DNA from: Tyto alba
Lineage: Eukaryota; Chordata; Aves; Strigiformes; Tytonidae
Reading direction: 5' to 3'
NCBI RefSeq assembly: GCF_018691265.1
Contig: NW_024881322.1
Coordinates: 2,356,001-2,420,000, forward strand
Length of the DNA stretch: 64,000 nt
A program made the translations under genes and the position numbers. Every line of letters starts with the position of its first letter. Position 1 is the first letter of the stretch. Positions 35,019 to 46,900 of this stretch are shown piece after piece. The notes beneath the pieces were generated by a model, which saw nothing but the letters and a program-made list of their open reading frames with translations, was not told where the DNA came from and ran no database searches.

Positions 35019-38000
35019 GCCAGCACTACTCTGTTAGTGCCCGAGACCCAAAAAATGAAGTGAGATTATAAACAAATGAAATATGTTATTGTAGGTCACC
35101 GACATAGGCTATAAACATCTACATGGAGGAACGTAAACTACAAAAAGGCAGCACGCCTGGTTTTCTGTTATATAGCATTGCAGGGTTCTTGTAAGGATAC
35201 TTGAATGCTGAAACAGCCTGGGAACTTGGCTTCCCTTGCGGCAGATTGATGTTCTTTGGACGGGTTTTCAGCCATGGAGTGATTTTGTCCTGATGTTCTG
35301 TGTGTGGTGGAGAGATGTGTCGGGAGTGGGGAGGGCCAGCAAAAGATACTTGGAATGAAAATGAACTTGAGGGGAGGAAAAAGAGCAGCTTTGCAGTGAG
35401 GCTGGGAGTAGTAATACTAGAATGCATAATGAGCAGCTAAAGATGCAAGGTTTTTTTGTCTTGAGACTCTCACTGGGGCTCTGTTACGGCTGTGTAGCCC
35501 CTTGTGCCCATTGAATAAACGTGCAGAAGATATTCATGGATTTAGATATTATGGACTGATGTTAATCTTCAATAATTCACTTTGTTAGATATACCTGATC
35601 TCTGTAATATACCAGCAGAATATTCTTACACATTCCAGTTTATATTTACAAGCAATACTAACTTAGATGTGAATACTTACCATGCTATCTAGAAAGTCAT
35701 ATTAAAAATCATTTCCCTTCTATTTCTGTATATTTGAATTCTACCGTGTCCACTGATGATAAATATAAAAATCTAACTCTGTTATCTGTTTTAAATGCCA
35801 ATAGTAAAACTTATTTTTGCACTTTCATCTCCTTGGTTTTGGGCATGAACATGGTGAGAAATTCAAAGAAATTTAGTCTCCTGAGAAGAGCACCTTGTTA
35901 TCCTAAAAAATAACTTGCTCTGTGTTTGATCCAAACCATCCAGTGGCTTCCTGAGGCATTTCAGATGTCCCACTTGGCAGCTCTGGCTTCTTGTCAGGAT
36001 CTCTTACCTAGCAAGATGGAAGCTGCATCTAATTGTATCTCCTTCTTCCTCCCAGAAGCTGCCCTCCCAAAGGGCAAAGGCGTTGGAGAAATTCGGGGAG
36101 GAGTCTTGCTCTATGGTAGCATGATTCTTGGTTCAGAGCAGCATCAGCTTCACTCCGCTCCACAGCTCTTCAGAGGGCTTGGTTCACACTGCAAAGTAAA
36201 ATGTGGTGTAGAACAAACTGATTTAAAAATGGCAAGCTCAGTAGCAATAAAAAGGGAAAATCAAACAGGGAAATCTGAGCAGGTAAATCACCCCCCACCT
36301 CCTCAAGATGACCATACTCCAGTGGGCTTCTTCATGGTGGCGTTTATTAGATTTGTTGTCCCAGTGTACAGTTGTTCTAGGCTTTCCCTCAGTTGGCAGT
36401 GTTGCCTTGCCAAAAAATCCACCCCAAACCAAAAAAAAAAGGTAAAACTGAGGGAAGAGCACAAAGGTTCAGATCTTGACTTTGTTGTCAAAATAGTGCT
36501 TTTCATACTCTTCGTCAGCAGTTTCTTTAACAATTTTGGCTATTTCTTTTTTCTTACTTCTTTTTCATTTTCTTAAAATTTTACGAACAATTTTAAGCCG
36601 AGAAAACAAAAAAGTCCATGTGTACAAAATTCTTTCATCATTGGACAAACCCCTGCATCAAACATTGCTTACATACCAAAATAATAATAAAGAGATGAAT
36701 ATAACTTGTGGGGCAAGGTGATCCCAAGCACGCGCTCTTATGCCTAGATTTGGTGCAGAGGGGAAGGCAATAAAGCTTCCCAGGAGCAGGAAGAAAGGCT
36801 GGCAGGAGAAATAAAAATGGATATGGCAGGAAAGCATGTCTGTGGTTGCCTCCTGCATGATGTGTATTGACCTAGTAAATGGAGATGTCTGCAAAGGAGC
36901 TGCTGTGCTATAAAAATGCTTGTGGGAATATCGTTAAAGCTTTCAGACAGATCAGTTTTGTCCGTATGGCTTCCCAGGGAGATGCCAAAGAGGTGGCCCC
37001 TGGCCACAGCTTGTCCAAGCAGCAGGTGACTACCTGTGCCGTAATTGCTTAATAAGGTGGTCTGGGGTTTTCCCTCCATGAATTGTGAAGTACATGCAGC
37101 TGCCTAAATAGGTGCTTGGTGAAACTTTTAAATCTTCCTAACTCTGTTGAAGTCTTTAGGAGCAAGACATTTGAATGCTGTTGAAGATCAGAGATAGCTC
37201 AGTGCTCAGAGATTGTGAAAAGTCCATTCCTTGTCCTCTTTGCCCTCCTTTGTATCTTCAGGAAAATAAAAATACTCCCAGAGTTGTTGATAGCCAGGAG
37301 GGGCTTAACAACACTGGTCTTGCTTGAACATACCAGTCTTGCTGGTTAAAGGAATGAAAAAAGAGAAGAAGAGGAGATAGGAAGTGACTGGCTGATTAAT
37401 AAACTTAAATAATGCAAATACTGGGAGTTGGAAAGCCACTTAAAAGCAGATGATTATCCCTTGCCAATCCCTGAGATCTAACCTCCTTAAGCTGCTCTTC
37501 AGATGATACCCTGAAGCAGTTCCTGGTAGGGACCTGGCCCTTGTTCCAGCAGAGAGGGCGGTGAGATGAAAGGGATGTGGTTTATCCAGGCTGCGACTTT
37601 ATTATCGTACCATCTTCTAGAGCTCTCTGGCAGTCACTTGTAGAGCGCAGGTGGAGATTTCTCCCTTAATTGCTCCCACCTGCTGGAAGATTCTGCTCCC
37701 TGCCCCTGCACAGATGGCCCCAGCCTGCCGCAGAGACCTGCTGCCCTCCTCTTCTGATGCTTAATCCTCGTACGGGTTCAACGGACAGGGAAAGGGTGGA
37801 GTTTTCTCACGAAATCAGCCATTGCAAGCTGGAGCTTTGTGTCCTAGGGAGGCCCATCCTGCTGCATCCTCGTATGGAAAAGATGAGGCAGGCCTCCAGA
37901 GCCCCACGAGCGCGTGCCTTACTGCTGCCAGAAACCTTTTATCTGTTACAGCAGTCAAAGAGCGGCCTTCTCTCCCCCTCTGCTGCATACCTTCCTGCAC

Positions 38001-38208
38001 TTTGAAACTTCGGGTCGTTGCATTTTTTTAAACCTGAACCCACTAGGTTCAGGAGGAAAGGTGTGAGAAATAGAGGTGTGATGGCTGGTGGTGGTGGCAG
38101 TGCTACTGGGAGACTATGTGACAGTGGAAGAGAATGGAAAGGGTTTCCTTCTTTATAAAAATAAATTCTTTATCTATGCGCGTACACATGGAAAATAATG
38201 AAAATGTC
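35019..38208. other. Intron leading to the RRM1 exon
   Basis: No other exon was recognised. The longest open frame, 216 codons at 35926-36576 on the + strand, has no recognisable domain, no codon pattern of a gene and a phenylalanine-rich end in T-rich DNA, so it is treated as chance. Confidence 0.55.
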
Positions 38209-38230
38209 CATTTATCTGCTTATTTTTCAG

Positions 38231-38322
38231 GTTACGGTTTTGTAGATTTTGACAGTCCGGCAGCAGCACAGAAAGCAGTAGCATCTCTCAAAGCAAATGG
38301 CGTGCAGGCGCAGATGGCAAAG
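38231..38322 (+). CDS. RBMS3: RBMS3 coding exon, second half of RRM1
   Basis: This is an internal coding exon of an RNA-binding motif, single-stranded interacting (RBMS/MSSP) protein. These proteins bind A/U-rich RNA and single-stranded DNA through two RRMs and act in post-transcriptional control. The 92 nt start after a TTTTTCAG acceptor and end in AAG before a GTAAGA donor. The first two bases complete a glycine codon split by the upstream intron, and thirty whole codons follow, so the exon is phase 1 in and phase 0 out. The translation holds the RNP1 core GYGFVDF, with the aromatic residues that stack on nucleic acid, then a helix rich in alanine ([10 protein letters not shown]), then SLKANG and VQAQMAK, which close RRM1. 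RBMS3 is preferred over RBMS1 because, from memory, RBMS1 reads SALKASG at this place. The family match is near certain; the paralogue is likely. The exon is alone in the window, as expected for this gene's very long introns. Confidence 0.88.
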
Positions 38323-38426
38323 GTAAGAGCAGCCATGTTGTTTCAGGATTACTTGAGCTGTTGAGTTAAACTTCCAAGCGTTTGTTTTGCTCCTGTTTTT
38401 CTTAAGGTTTTGGATTGCTTATTTAA

Positions 38427-38464
38427 TTTTTTTTTTTTTTTTTTTGTTTCTGCTTTGGCTCCAG
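38427..38464 (+). promoter_or_regulatory. Cryptic 3' splice-acceptor-like site
   Basis: A long T run from about 38427 followed by GTTTCTGCTTTGGCTCCAG forms a strong-looking pyrimidine tract and AG at 38463-38464, 142 bases after the RRM1 exon ends. If spliced to that exon, reading in phase 0 from 38465 meets TGA at 38498-38500. A weak donor-like AAG-GTGGAG lies near 38569. Use of this site is inference only. Confidence 0.3.
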
Positions 38465-41310
38465 TGCCTTATTCATCCTATGGTTTGTCTGTGTTCTTGA
38501 GAGCTGTATCTCATGCGATGGGTTCTGCTCTGATTCTCTCTGCCCCTCTCTCTAGAGAGGGTTGTAAGGTGGAGAGCGGTTGGAAAATACTTTGTGCTGA
38601 CTGCAGTGTGGAAGAGTTGCTTTTTCTTCACCTTTGAGTTGTCTTCGTTTGGTTCCTTTGCCTTGCAATAGTTATTCTTTTCTGATGTGCCTGGTGGACT
38701 TCTCTGAAGGGGTGATTGACTGAACATAAGGAAAGTTTGCTTGATCTGCCTTGGTTTGGCTTTTCCTGTCTTTTTTCTGTTGAGGACATAAATGAGAGCG
38801 TAGCAGGTTGCTGAAGGAACAGTTGCTGGAGGTTGTCTGGAGGTGACCGGCGCCTGTTGTTCAGCGAGGCTGCAGGAGCCATGCTGTACATCTCGCAGCA
38901 AATGCAGTGAGCTCAGACACTCCGGTCCTGGAGTGGCCCTTTGTCCCCGAGCAAAAAGGGGCTGCCGGGGAGACGGGGGTTGTAGTAAATGACTGTCATG
39001 TGCTCCGGCTGTTGCCTTTCTGAAGGCATAATCATGTGTCTTTGGGCTCTAGACTGTGTCGGCCAGCAAAAATAGCTGTTGCTTTGTACCTCAAAAATGC
39101 CTTGCTCTAGAATCACAAAAAGCTCTTAATATATTCCCTGGTTTAGTCTCTGCAGAAATGATGCTGGCGTAGAATCGCAAACAGTAAAAACAAACAGGTA
39201 ATTACAAAACCAGAGGCAAATCAACTAATAAACAATCACCACGTTTGAAGATTGCCATTTAAAGGAATGCTGGTGATTGAAACCTTTGTTTTTCAGCAAT
39301 ATCATACTACAAACATACTTTAAAAAAAAAACTCGTTGGTGGTAAATGAGGTTCTTTTTGCCTTCTACTGAATTATACTCAGTGTGCCTTAAAGTAACTG
39401 GATGTTATCCATGTATTCCTGCTTAACAATGCCCCACAATGAGCTATGCTGTTTTATTGGCTCTTAGTTTTTATTGATATGTGGCGATAAAAAATATTTG
39501 CTTCAAAAGGGTAAAAGATGGCAAGCCGAAGAATGTGAACACCTACTAAGGACTGTGCTATTTTATTTCTCAGATATACTGCATCTCCTTGTTAAAGTAT
39601 AGTCAATTTGCCACATTAGTCAGGCTGTGAAAAAGAAACCAAAGACAGGAGCTATGTTTTGTCCTCCTGGTTGATATCAAATAGCCATTTCTGGGGAGGA
39701 GTAAATCTCTAACTATATAAATCTGTAAAGTTGTAGATTTAAAATTAGAGATTTAAAGATAGGATTCAAAGATAAATCTATAGTCAGTATTCTCATGATT
39801 CAGAACAATGAGTGATTTCAGCAATTGCATGCATGGAAATACCAGAACAGATGATGACTTAAAATACTGTGTTTTGGGTTGTCCAGTATTTTGGGGGCGT
39901 AAAGCAAAGTCTGATGCTTTTAGAGTGGGAAGGGCTTTGCCAACCACTGAGGTTTGTTTTCTGGGGGATCTGTGGCAGGAGTAGTTTTTTTTTCCCCGCA
40001 CGATTTTGAGGCGGCTGGCATGTACACATTTGTTTGCATAAGGCCAACTGTATTTTTACTATTTAGTCATGGTGCCTGGAATCCCGGATAGGTGCTTTTT
40101 AGTGCGTTTGATAGTTCAAGATAAATATACAGCTGATTTTTCCTATCTCTGAAAAAAATCGAAGTATTTAGAAAAACAGGGATTCAAAGGAAATTGAGAC
40201 GACTCTACACAAAGTACCTCACATTGCTGAGAAGGTGGGAGCCTGGGAAAGCAAATCTATCTGGAGAAACATGTTAGTTCTTGCACATGTTGGGAGCCAA
40301 GTTGTGTAACAGGACTGAAACACAATGTTACCTGCCAGTATGGGAATTAACAGTGAGGGCTCAGAAGAGGTTTGAAGAGAGAGGCAGAAAAAATAAATTA
40401 GCCTCCACCTCTGCAAGTTTAGCCAGAGCAGTTTTGCTTCAAGAACTGCTTTAATTAGCGGTAAATGGTGGCTATCAAATGAAATCAAAGAAAAATAAGT
40501 AAGTGTGAAGAAACTACCTAAACTTTTTGCATGCCTTACCTTCAAAAAATATAGTCAGTGTCCTGTATCTTTTGTTCTGCGTCGCAAAGCAGTGAAACTG
40601 CCCCGTGTAGAGGCCTAGGAGAGCACTGCAACCTGTGTTCAGCAAATGTCAAAAGTCTCAGTCCAGTCATGGGTGCTTTTGAATAGAGGTGAAAGAGGTG
40701 TCGACCAGCTTTTGCAATGCACTGGCCTTCTCCAGTAGCAAGAGAAAGTATGCTGGAGTGTCGGTATAGTCTGTGATGTTTTCCTGGAGAGAAATCTTAC
40801 TCGGAAAGAGAAGTTCTTTCGCAGTTTTAACACAATATAATTTTTCCCATAAAAATCCAGGAATCTTCATTGAAAAACAAAAAGCAGAACTGAACCCCCT
40901 CCCATGTTGGCTAACTGACACATCTTGTGGATACTTGAGTAAAATATACTCATTTTATCGATGCTTAAATACAGCCACCTCCCTCATTTTTATAGCATTT
41001 GGACACCTTTTTGGCTGATTTTGTTTCAGCTGCCTCTGGAAGAAGGTTAAACTCTGGTGGATGGATGCTCCAAGTCCCATCACTGTTGGAAAACTTGTTC
41101 TGTTGAGGCTAATACACCCCGTAACCCTAGGCAGGGAAAAACATCATTAAATGTGTTTGAATCTCTCCGTTCCCTTGGATGCTCTTCAGTCTGGTGGAAA
41201 GTAGTCAGGAGAGGGTTTGGATGAGGGAGAAGAGCAGCAGTATTATGCCTGCAGAGGTTGTGGTGGCAGCTGGGAGGCGAGGTCTCATGGGCCCACTTGG
41301 TGGGACAAGG
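38465..41310. other. Intron, no gene seen
   Basis: Apart from the acceptor-like site at its start, no exon, repeat family or regulatory pattern was recognised. Frames of up to 142 codons on the minus strand at 38473-38901 show no domain. Confidence 0.55.
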
Positions 41311-41781
41311 ACCCTCCTGGCCTCCCGTGACAACAGATCTCCTGTGAGATCTGGGGGGACAAGGACCCTCCCGTGACAACAGATCTCCTGTGAGATCTGG
41401 TGGGACAAGGACCCTCCCGTGACAACAGATCTCCTGTGAGATCTGGGGGGACAAGGACCCTTCCAGCCTCCCGTGACAACAGATCTCCTGTGAGATCTGG
41501 TGCGAAGGATCCTCCCGTGACAACAGATCTCCTGTGAGATCTGGAGGGACAAGGATCCTCCCAGCCTCCCGTGACAACAGATCTCCTGTGAGATCTGGGG
41601 GGACGAGGACCCTCCCGTGACAACAGATCTCCTGTGAGATCTGGGGGGACGAGGACCCTCCCGTGACAACAGATCTCCTGTGAGATCTGGGGGGACGAGG
41701 ACCCTCCCGTGACAACAGATCTCCTGTGAGATCTGGGGGGACGAGGACCCTCCCGTGACAACAGATCTCCTGTGTGATCCA
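41311..41781. repeat. 46-bp minisatellite, ten copies, hairpin in each unit
   Basis: Ten copies carry the palindrome CAGATCTCCTGTGAGATCTG, beginning at 41334, 41380, 41426, 41480, 41524, 41578, 41624, 41670, 41716 and 41762; the last is altered. Spacings are 46, 46, 54, 44, 54, 46, 46, 46 and 46. The 54-bp forms carry an extra CCAGCCTC-like insert. Between palindromes lies GGGGACRAGGACCCTCCCG followed by TGACAA. The four right-hand spacers are identical (GACGAGG), the left ones vary (GACAAGG and others), so the right end expanded most recently. Because 46 is one more than a multiple of three and the unit lacks stops on the minus strand, three overlapping frames of 172-239 codons stay open; they are artefacts. 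Confidence 0.97.
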
Positions 41782-41806
41782 CGTGAGGCTCTTGCACACT
41801 CACGTG
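41780..41806. promoter_or_regulatory. Mirrored pair of CACGTG E-boxes
   Basis: CACGTGAG at 41780-41787 is mirrored by CTCACGTG at 41799-41806. Each holds a canonical CACGTG E-box, the site type bound by MYC/MAX, USF and CLOCK-type bHLH proteins. The pair lies directly at the right edge of the minisatellite. Function is inferred only from the motif. Confidence 0.45.
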
Positions 41807-43915
41807 TTGTCACCTTGCCTCTTTAGCATTTCCCTCACCCAGGTTCCCTAAGCAAAAGTTTTGACTACTACCACTGTCCCGCGTCCAATGAAGTTCATCT
41901 AAGTTGTCCATCATTTTCAAAAGCGCTTGTTCACAATTCCATTTCCTGAGAAGAATTAATGCTATGGAGGTGCTAAGTGGTGATTTCTCAGCTGGCCTGG
42001 CTTATTGGGCGATGTGCTTTCTGCTTGCCTTTGAAAGAAACTGAGACATGCAGATTCTTTTGTGTGTATGTAGTGACTGCTTGTCCAGGCTCGTAGAGTC
42101 CAGGTGGGTTTTTGTTTTTGTTTTCTCACTAAAAGCCACACAACTGATATGCCAGGGGATAATCTCACAGGAATTACTGATTTGTTTGTCTCTGTGCTAG
42201 GGACTGCACAAACATGACACAGCAAAGACAGTGCTTATGTGCATGGTTTATATATCAGTTTGGGTACTTCTACTTGCTCCTTTCTTGCATTTTCTAGAGA
42301 AATGTTATAGAGACAACATGGAAAATTAATAAGAGTCTTGGTAATATGGGAGTTGGCTCGGACATCTAGTCAAGGAAGCTAGTACACATGAAAAACATAT
42401 CAGTGTTCTAATAAAATCTGTAGCCACATCTATTCTTGGGATTTGCAATAGTCCTTCACCCAGATTTACATATTCGTGAGGACACTGCTTAGTCTGCTCT
42501 ATATGTTAGCTTTTAATGATGCCAAGGAGTCTAAATCACCTGAAGAATGAATAGAAGTATGTTGTCTAAATAAATTTGAATGTCTGAATTTGTGTCAGCC
42601 TGAAGTTGGCAGACTGTGCAATCAGTTTATACCTTCCCAGATATTTTGGGCTCCTCTGTACCATCTTTTGTTTCCAGTTCTAGTCTGCTGTATGATTGTG
42701 TAAAGTTTAAGTTCAAAGGTAGGTTCTTGCAGAGAGTTTTTAACAGCTTCTTTAATATCTAGCAGCCCATCAAGAGTGTTGAAACAAACACGTTCACCAA
42801 GGAGGTGTTTTCAACCCTGCTGTTATTCCAAGTGCGTTTATAAGGATTTAAAAATGTATTTGATGATGCATGTCTTCTCTGGGTTTTCCTTTTGTATGTA
42901 TAATGCATTTAGACATCCCCAGCACCTGTGTGAGAAATGTGGACGCTGAAGAAAAGTTTAATTAGTGTTGACAGTTGTCTAAGTCCAAGGAACATTCCTT
43001 GTCTACTCTGCTGCAGTAATTGCTTTACAGAGGGTACACTGAAGGAACTGGTTCTGAAAAAGGACTGTGCCAATAGGCTCTGATGTGTTTTGCTCAACAA
43101 GGGAGTTACAGAATGTGATTTTGCTTCTTGTGTGATATTTTTCTCATCTCTCTATCATGCAGAAGCTTAAATAAAAGGAGTAATCACCATCTAGGTGAAA
43201 CATAAAAGGGGAGCTGTTTCCCACAGGACAGAGCCAAGTATAAGAGCTTCTGAAGAGGAGCAGAGAACTGGTTGCTCTATAGTTAAACAGACAGTTTTTC
43301 TCCAGGGACCAAGGAAAAGGAAATCCCACAGAAGAATTTTATTTATTTTGCAGGCTTTTGCGTAGGTTTCAGGAATTGCTTTGGAATTAATCAGCTGACC
43401 AAATAAGTCCATTCTGCCTGCTCATTTTTCAGCTTCATTTTCTCTTCTTTTTAAATGACTTCCCTTTTTTCTCTGTCATATACCACTACTCTAAAGGACT
43501 GTTCATCAAAATGGAAAATGCAGAACATGGAAAGTGAAAAGCCTTCTTCCTAATATTTTTTTTTTAAATCTAGATTTTTAATGGAAAATTTTAATTCTCT
43601 TTATTTTGCAGTTTAAAAATATTTAATAAAAATGCTACCCTTACAAAATATGAAATACGGCCTGTACACTGAACGTCTGATACACTGAAATCCACAAGGG
43701 GTTTCTTAATTCGTGATTGAAACGTCTGCAAATTTTAGCTAACCAAACTTCAGGTTACCGGTTGTTTGTGTTTTGGGGCGATATTTGTGCGTTACAGCCT
43801 TGTTGACCGAGTTAACTTTCCTTTTGATACCAAAGCAGGGCGCTAGGATTTTTAGCGTTCAATACGGAAATTGTCAGGCTTCGTTTCAATCCCATTCTTT
43901 AAATATCTGTTCATT
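41807..43915. other. Intron, no gene seen
   Basis: No exon, mobile element or tandem repeat was recognised; base composition is ordinary AT-rich intron. Confidence 0.55.
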
Positions 43916-43994
43916 CCCTCCCTCCCCTCCCGCCCCTCCCCAACTCCAGCAAACCATTCTATGAAGTCAAATATTTATATTGGCTCTATAAAAA
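43916..43994 (+). promoter_or_regulatory. C-rich G4/GC-box tract plus TATA-like box
   Basis: The tract 43916-43942 is C and T with one G and contains a CCCGCCCCTCCCC GC-box-like core. Its minus strand has six runs of at least three G separated by one base, a near-ideal G-quadruplex. TATAAAAA follows at 43987-43994, and moderately GC-rich sequence with a few CpG continues to about 44170. This order would suit a small intronic promoter on the + strand, but no transcript start or exon can be shown. Confidence 0.35.
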
Positions 43995-46900
43995 TTGTCT
44001 TCATTTGCTGCTAGAGGTGGAGCTGGTGGCTCTGGAAGCCCCAGCGTACTCGGCAGTGCGGGAGAAGCTGAGAACCGTTCTGTGCTGTTGCTGGACAACT
44101 TCCACGTCATTTCTGAACGAACTGCGCAGCCAGGCGTGGGCTGCTGCTGCTTCACCAGTTGTCACAGACGTTGGGCACAACTGAGTGTATGTGTGTGGAG
44201 CACTCTGCTCCTCTTACCTTCCTAAAATGTTAACTATCTCTCCCTGTGTTCATGCACAGTACGTACTGACTGACTGACCAATACTGACCTGAAGCAATAA
44301 CAATCCTGGGTTAAATGACAATGAAAAGTTATAGCTGAAAGGAAGTGAAAGGTGGTTCAGTTTAGTTCTGGAAATTACAGGTGCTAGTGTCTCTCTCCTT
44401 TGATTTCTTTTACTAAGTCAACCATACCAAAGGAGTCCTGCATAACCAGTAACCAGAAGCCCCAAGTTTCATGTGGTGCCTCGTATCAAAGCCGTGCCCT
44501 CCTCTTCCTCTCTTGCCTGCTTACCTGTCTTGTTTTGCATAAACTATCTTTCACACTTGTAATGGGGAATCATAGTTTCCCAGCTGGAAACTATGGCCCT
44601 TAAGTGCAGGTTTTGTAAATATAGGATATTTTTCCATTCCTCAAAGGATAATGATTGACAAAGTAAAAGCACTGAAGAGATGCTAAATTATTTGCTTGTA
44701 TCAGATTTTTTCAAAAAATTTCTCAGGAAGATGTGCCTTTCCAAACCTGGAGCTTTTTTTTCCAGATGAAATACTGTCTAAATTCAGGATGCAAATCACA
44801 GATGTGCTATACAAAAGTGCTAACTTTAGATTTCAAAAAATCTGCAGCAGCAGATGACTGTGTCCTATGAGATTCCTAGACAATCAAGTCTAAAGCAGCG
44901 AGCAGCTTTGTAAAAACGGTGATGGATTGGGGTGAAAAGGAAGATACATGACATGAATGGTGGGACTTCATAGTCTCATCTAGCCTGGAAAATCTCATGC
45001 CTCTACCCGAGAGCTATAGGGTAGCCAGTGTGAAATGAGCTAATGATCTTCTTCCTGCTTTTAGATGCACGTTCACAAGCCAACGTAGAATGCATTAACT
45101 GGAGACATTCTCAAAAGAAGAACATGAAGTAATCCTGGGGATATTAAAATCCAGCTGTCCTTTCACACTTGCATGCATTGCTCCTAAAAACATGTAGGTC
45201 AGTATGAAAGGGGGTGTGAATCAGCAGTGCTTGTGCCACAACTGCCAAATTTATGCATTAAAATTTCTTTGGGGGTTTTCAGAAGTGCTTAACTTAGCAT
45301 AATTCTACTCTCTAGGAGTGAATGGGACTTTACTGTTGGAGAGGAATTAGGTCAGTGCTATGTTCCTTTGTTCCCAAAAATCTTAGCTCAGCACCTTTCT
45401 TAACCACTAAGTTAGCTTAGAAAATCTTACAGCGCATACAATCATGTTTATTCTCTAGCTATCACCTCAAATAGACCTTGCCATGGTATTTTACTTCCCT
45501 TTTCAAGCACTGCTTTATTTTCTAGATTGACTTGATTTTTTTTTTTTTTTCATACTGTAACTTCATCTAAGATTAAAACATTCCTCTGCCTTTGAAAACT
45601 GCAATGTAAATAATCAGTAAATATATCCACCTCTATGCTACTCATGCCCTGCACCACAGAACAGATGCTGATAAGTGAAAGATGTAGCCAACTTTAAGGC
45701 TGGAGAATAGCGGAATTACTGGGTTCTTTTCAGGTTATGAACTTCAGCCAAACAAGAATTGGCCTTTTTTCATAAATACACATTGTTCTTGACTTTCCTC
45801 TGACTTGGAACACATTTGAATTGGTAATAATACAGCTGAAATCCACAGAGCTTTGGCAATTTAAGCCAGAGAGAAGAATGGAGCTCCCTATCTTTAGCAC
45901 TCACATAGCTATACATCTTGGAAGCTCTTACGCACTCTTTGCAAACCCTTTATGTTTGCAGAACAGGAAATCTGAGTCCTGCAAATGAGTTAAACACTGG
46001 AGTCAGATTATTTCGGTTTTCCCTCCATACTCAGGAAACTCCAAACGCCCCACGGAGGAGTTATCCGACCACAACTATGCAGCCTGGGAATCTGCAACTC
46101 AGACCGAGAAAAACTGTGCTCTAAATTCAGTAAGCACATCTTTACTCACCAGGAAAAACCCAGTGCACTCTGAAATGATCAAAAAACTGTGGTTTTAGAA
46201 AGTATTACTGTGGTAGAAAATGGACGTAGCCATTCTTTCAGTGACATATCATTTAATCGTGTTCTTCTGTAGCTCAGCGTGAGTACAACGTTTTTGTAAG
46301 GTGAGAAACAAAAAATCACTGTATCTAGCATGCTTCCTCGGGAGGAGGAGGAGATGATTCACATGACCACCGGCGGGGAGATGTGTGCTTGCTTTCTGGG
46401 GTACCACTTAGTCTGGACCGAGATACAGATTCAACGAAGCAATGCGATCTGTGTGAAAATCAGACCACTTTCAGATCATTTTGTTTCATTTGGAAAGCAG
46501 GTGTGCAGACTTCAGTAGCATTTCTTCTGAGTTGATGCGAGTGCCTCTGTAGCAGCTCATCAGCCTGGAAATACACAGGTGCACATTCTACCAGTAAACA
46601 CAAATCTACTAGTAATATGCACAGATATTCCCTTTGCACATAGGCATCCCCCTCTGAATACCTAAACATTACTGTATTAGTGAATACTCTGATTGTTATT
46701 TCCTTATTAATGAATGTCTCCCATTCAACTGACATATCTGAGTGTTTTAGCTGTAATCTAAATAAATTTAGGTTAGATTCAATTTTGTTCACTAATGAAT
46801 GATGATTTTTGTCACTGGAAAAACCCCTCTGTTTTTCCATTGTATAAAATTATCAGGTTAGGCTCTCCTCATGATGCATGCAACAAACCGAGTCATAATG

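Larger units (their letters stand above)
1..38230 (+). other. RBMS3: Upstream intron of RBMS3 (partial)
   Basis: This is the intron before the RRM1 exon; its donor end lies outside the window. The 3' end is a usable acceptor: a T-rich tract over roughly 38209-38228 followed by CAG at 38228-38230. I looked for the preceding RBMS3 exon (the part of RRM1 ending in TNKCK with a phase-1 donor) and saw no match. The intron is AT-rich apart from the LTR at 15559-16114, the CpG-rich block at about 31955-33165 and the GC-rich block at 34370-34990. Assignment as one uninterrupted intron is inferred; an unrecognised alternative exon cannot be excluded. Confidence 0.75.

Noticed and set aside
34353..35063. 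Overlapping frames on both strands of 97-162 codons
   Set aside because: They consist of homopolymer-derived lysine or phenylalanine runs and GC-rich sequence without a domain.
35926..36576. Plus-strand frame of 216 codons
   Set aside because: It shows no domain, no splice context and a T-rich end; it is likely chance in intron.
41080..41813. Minus-strand frames of 172-239 codons with a regular protein repeat
   Set aside because: They come from a 46-bp minisatellite without stops; all three frames are open and frame is not preserved by the 44- and 54-bp variants.
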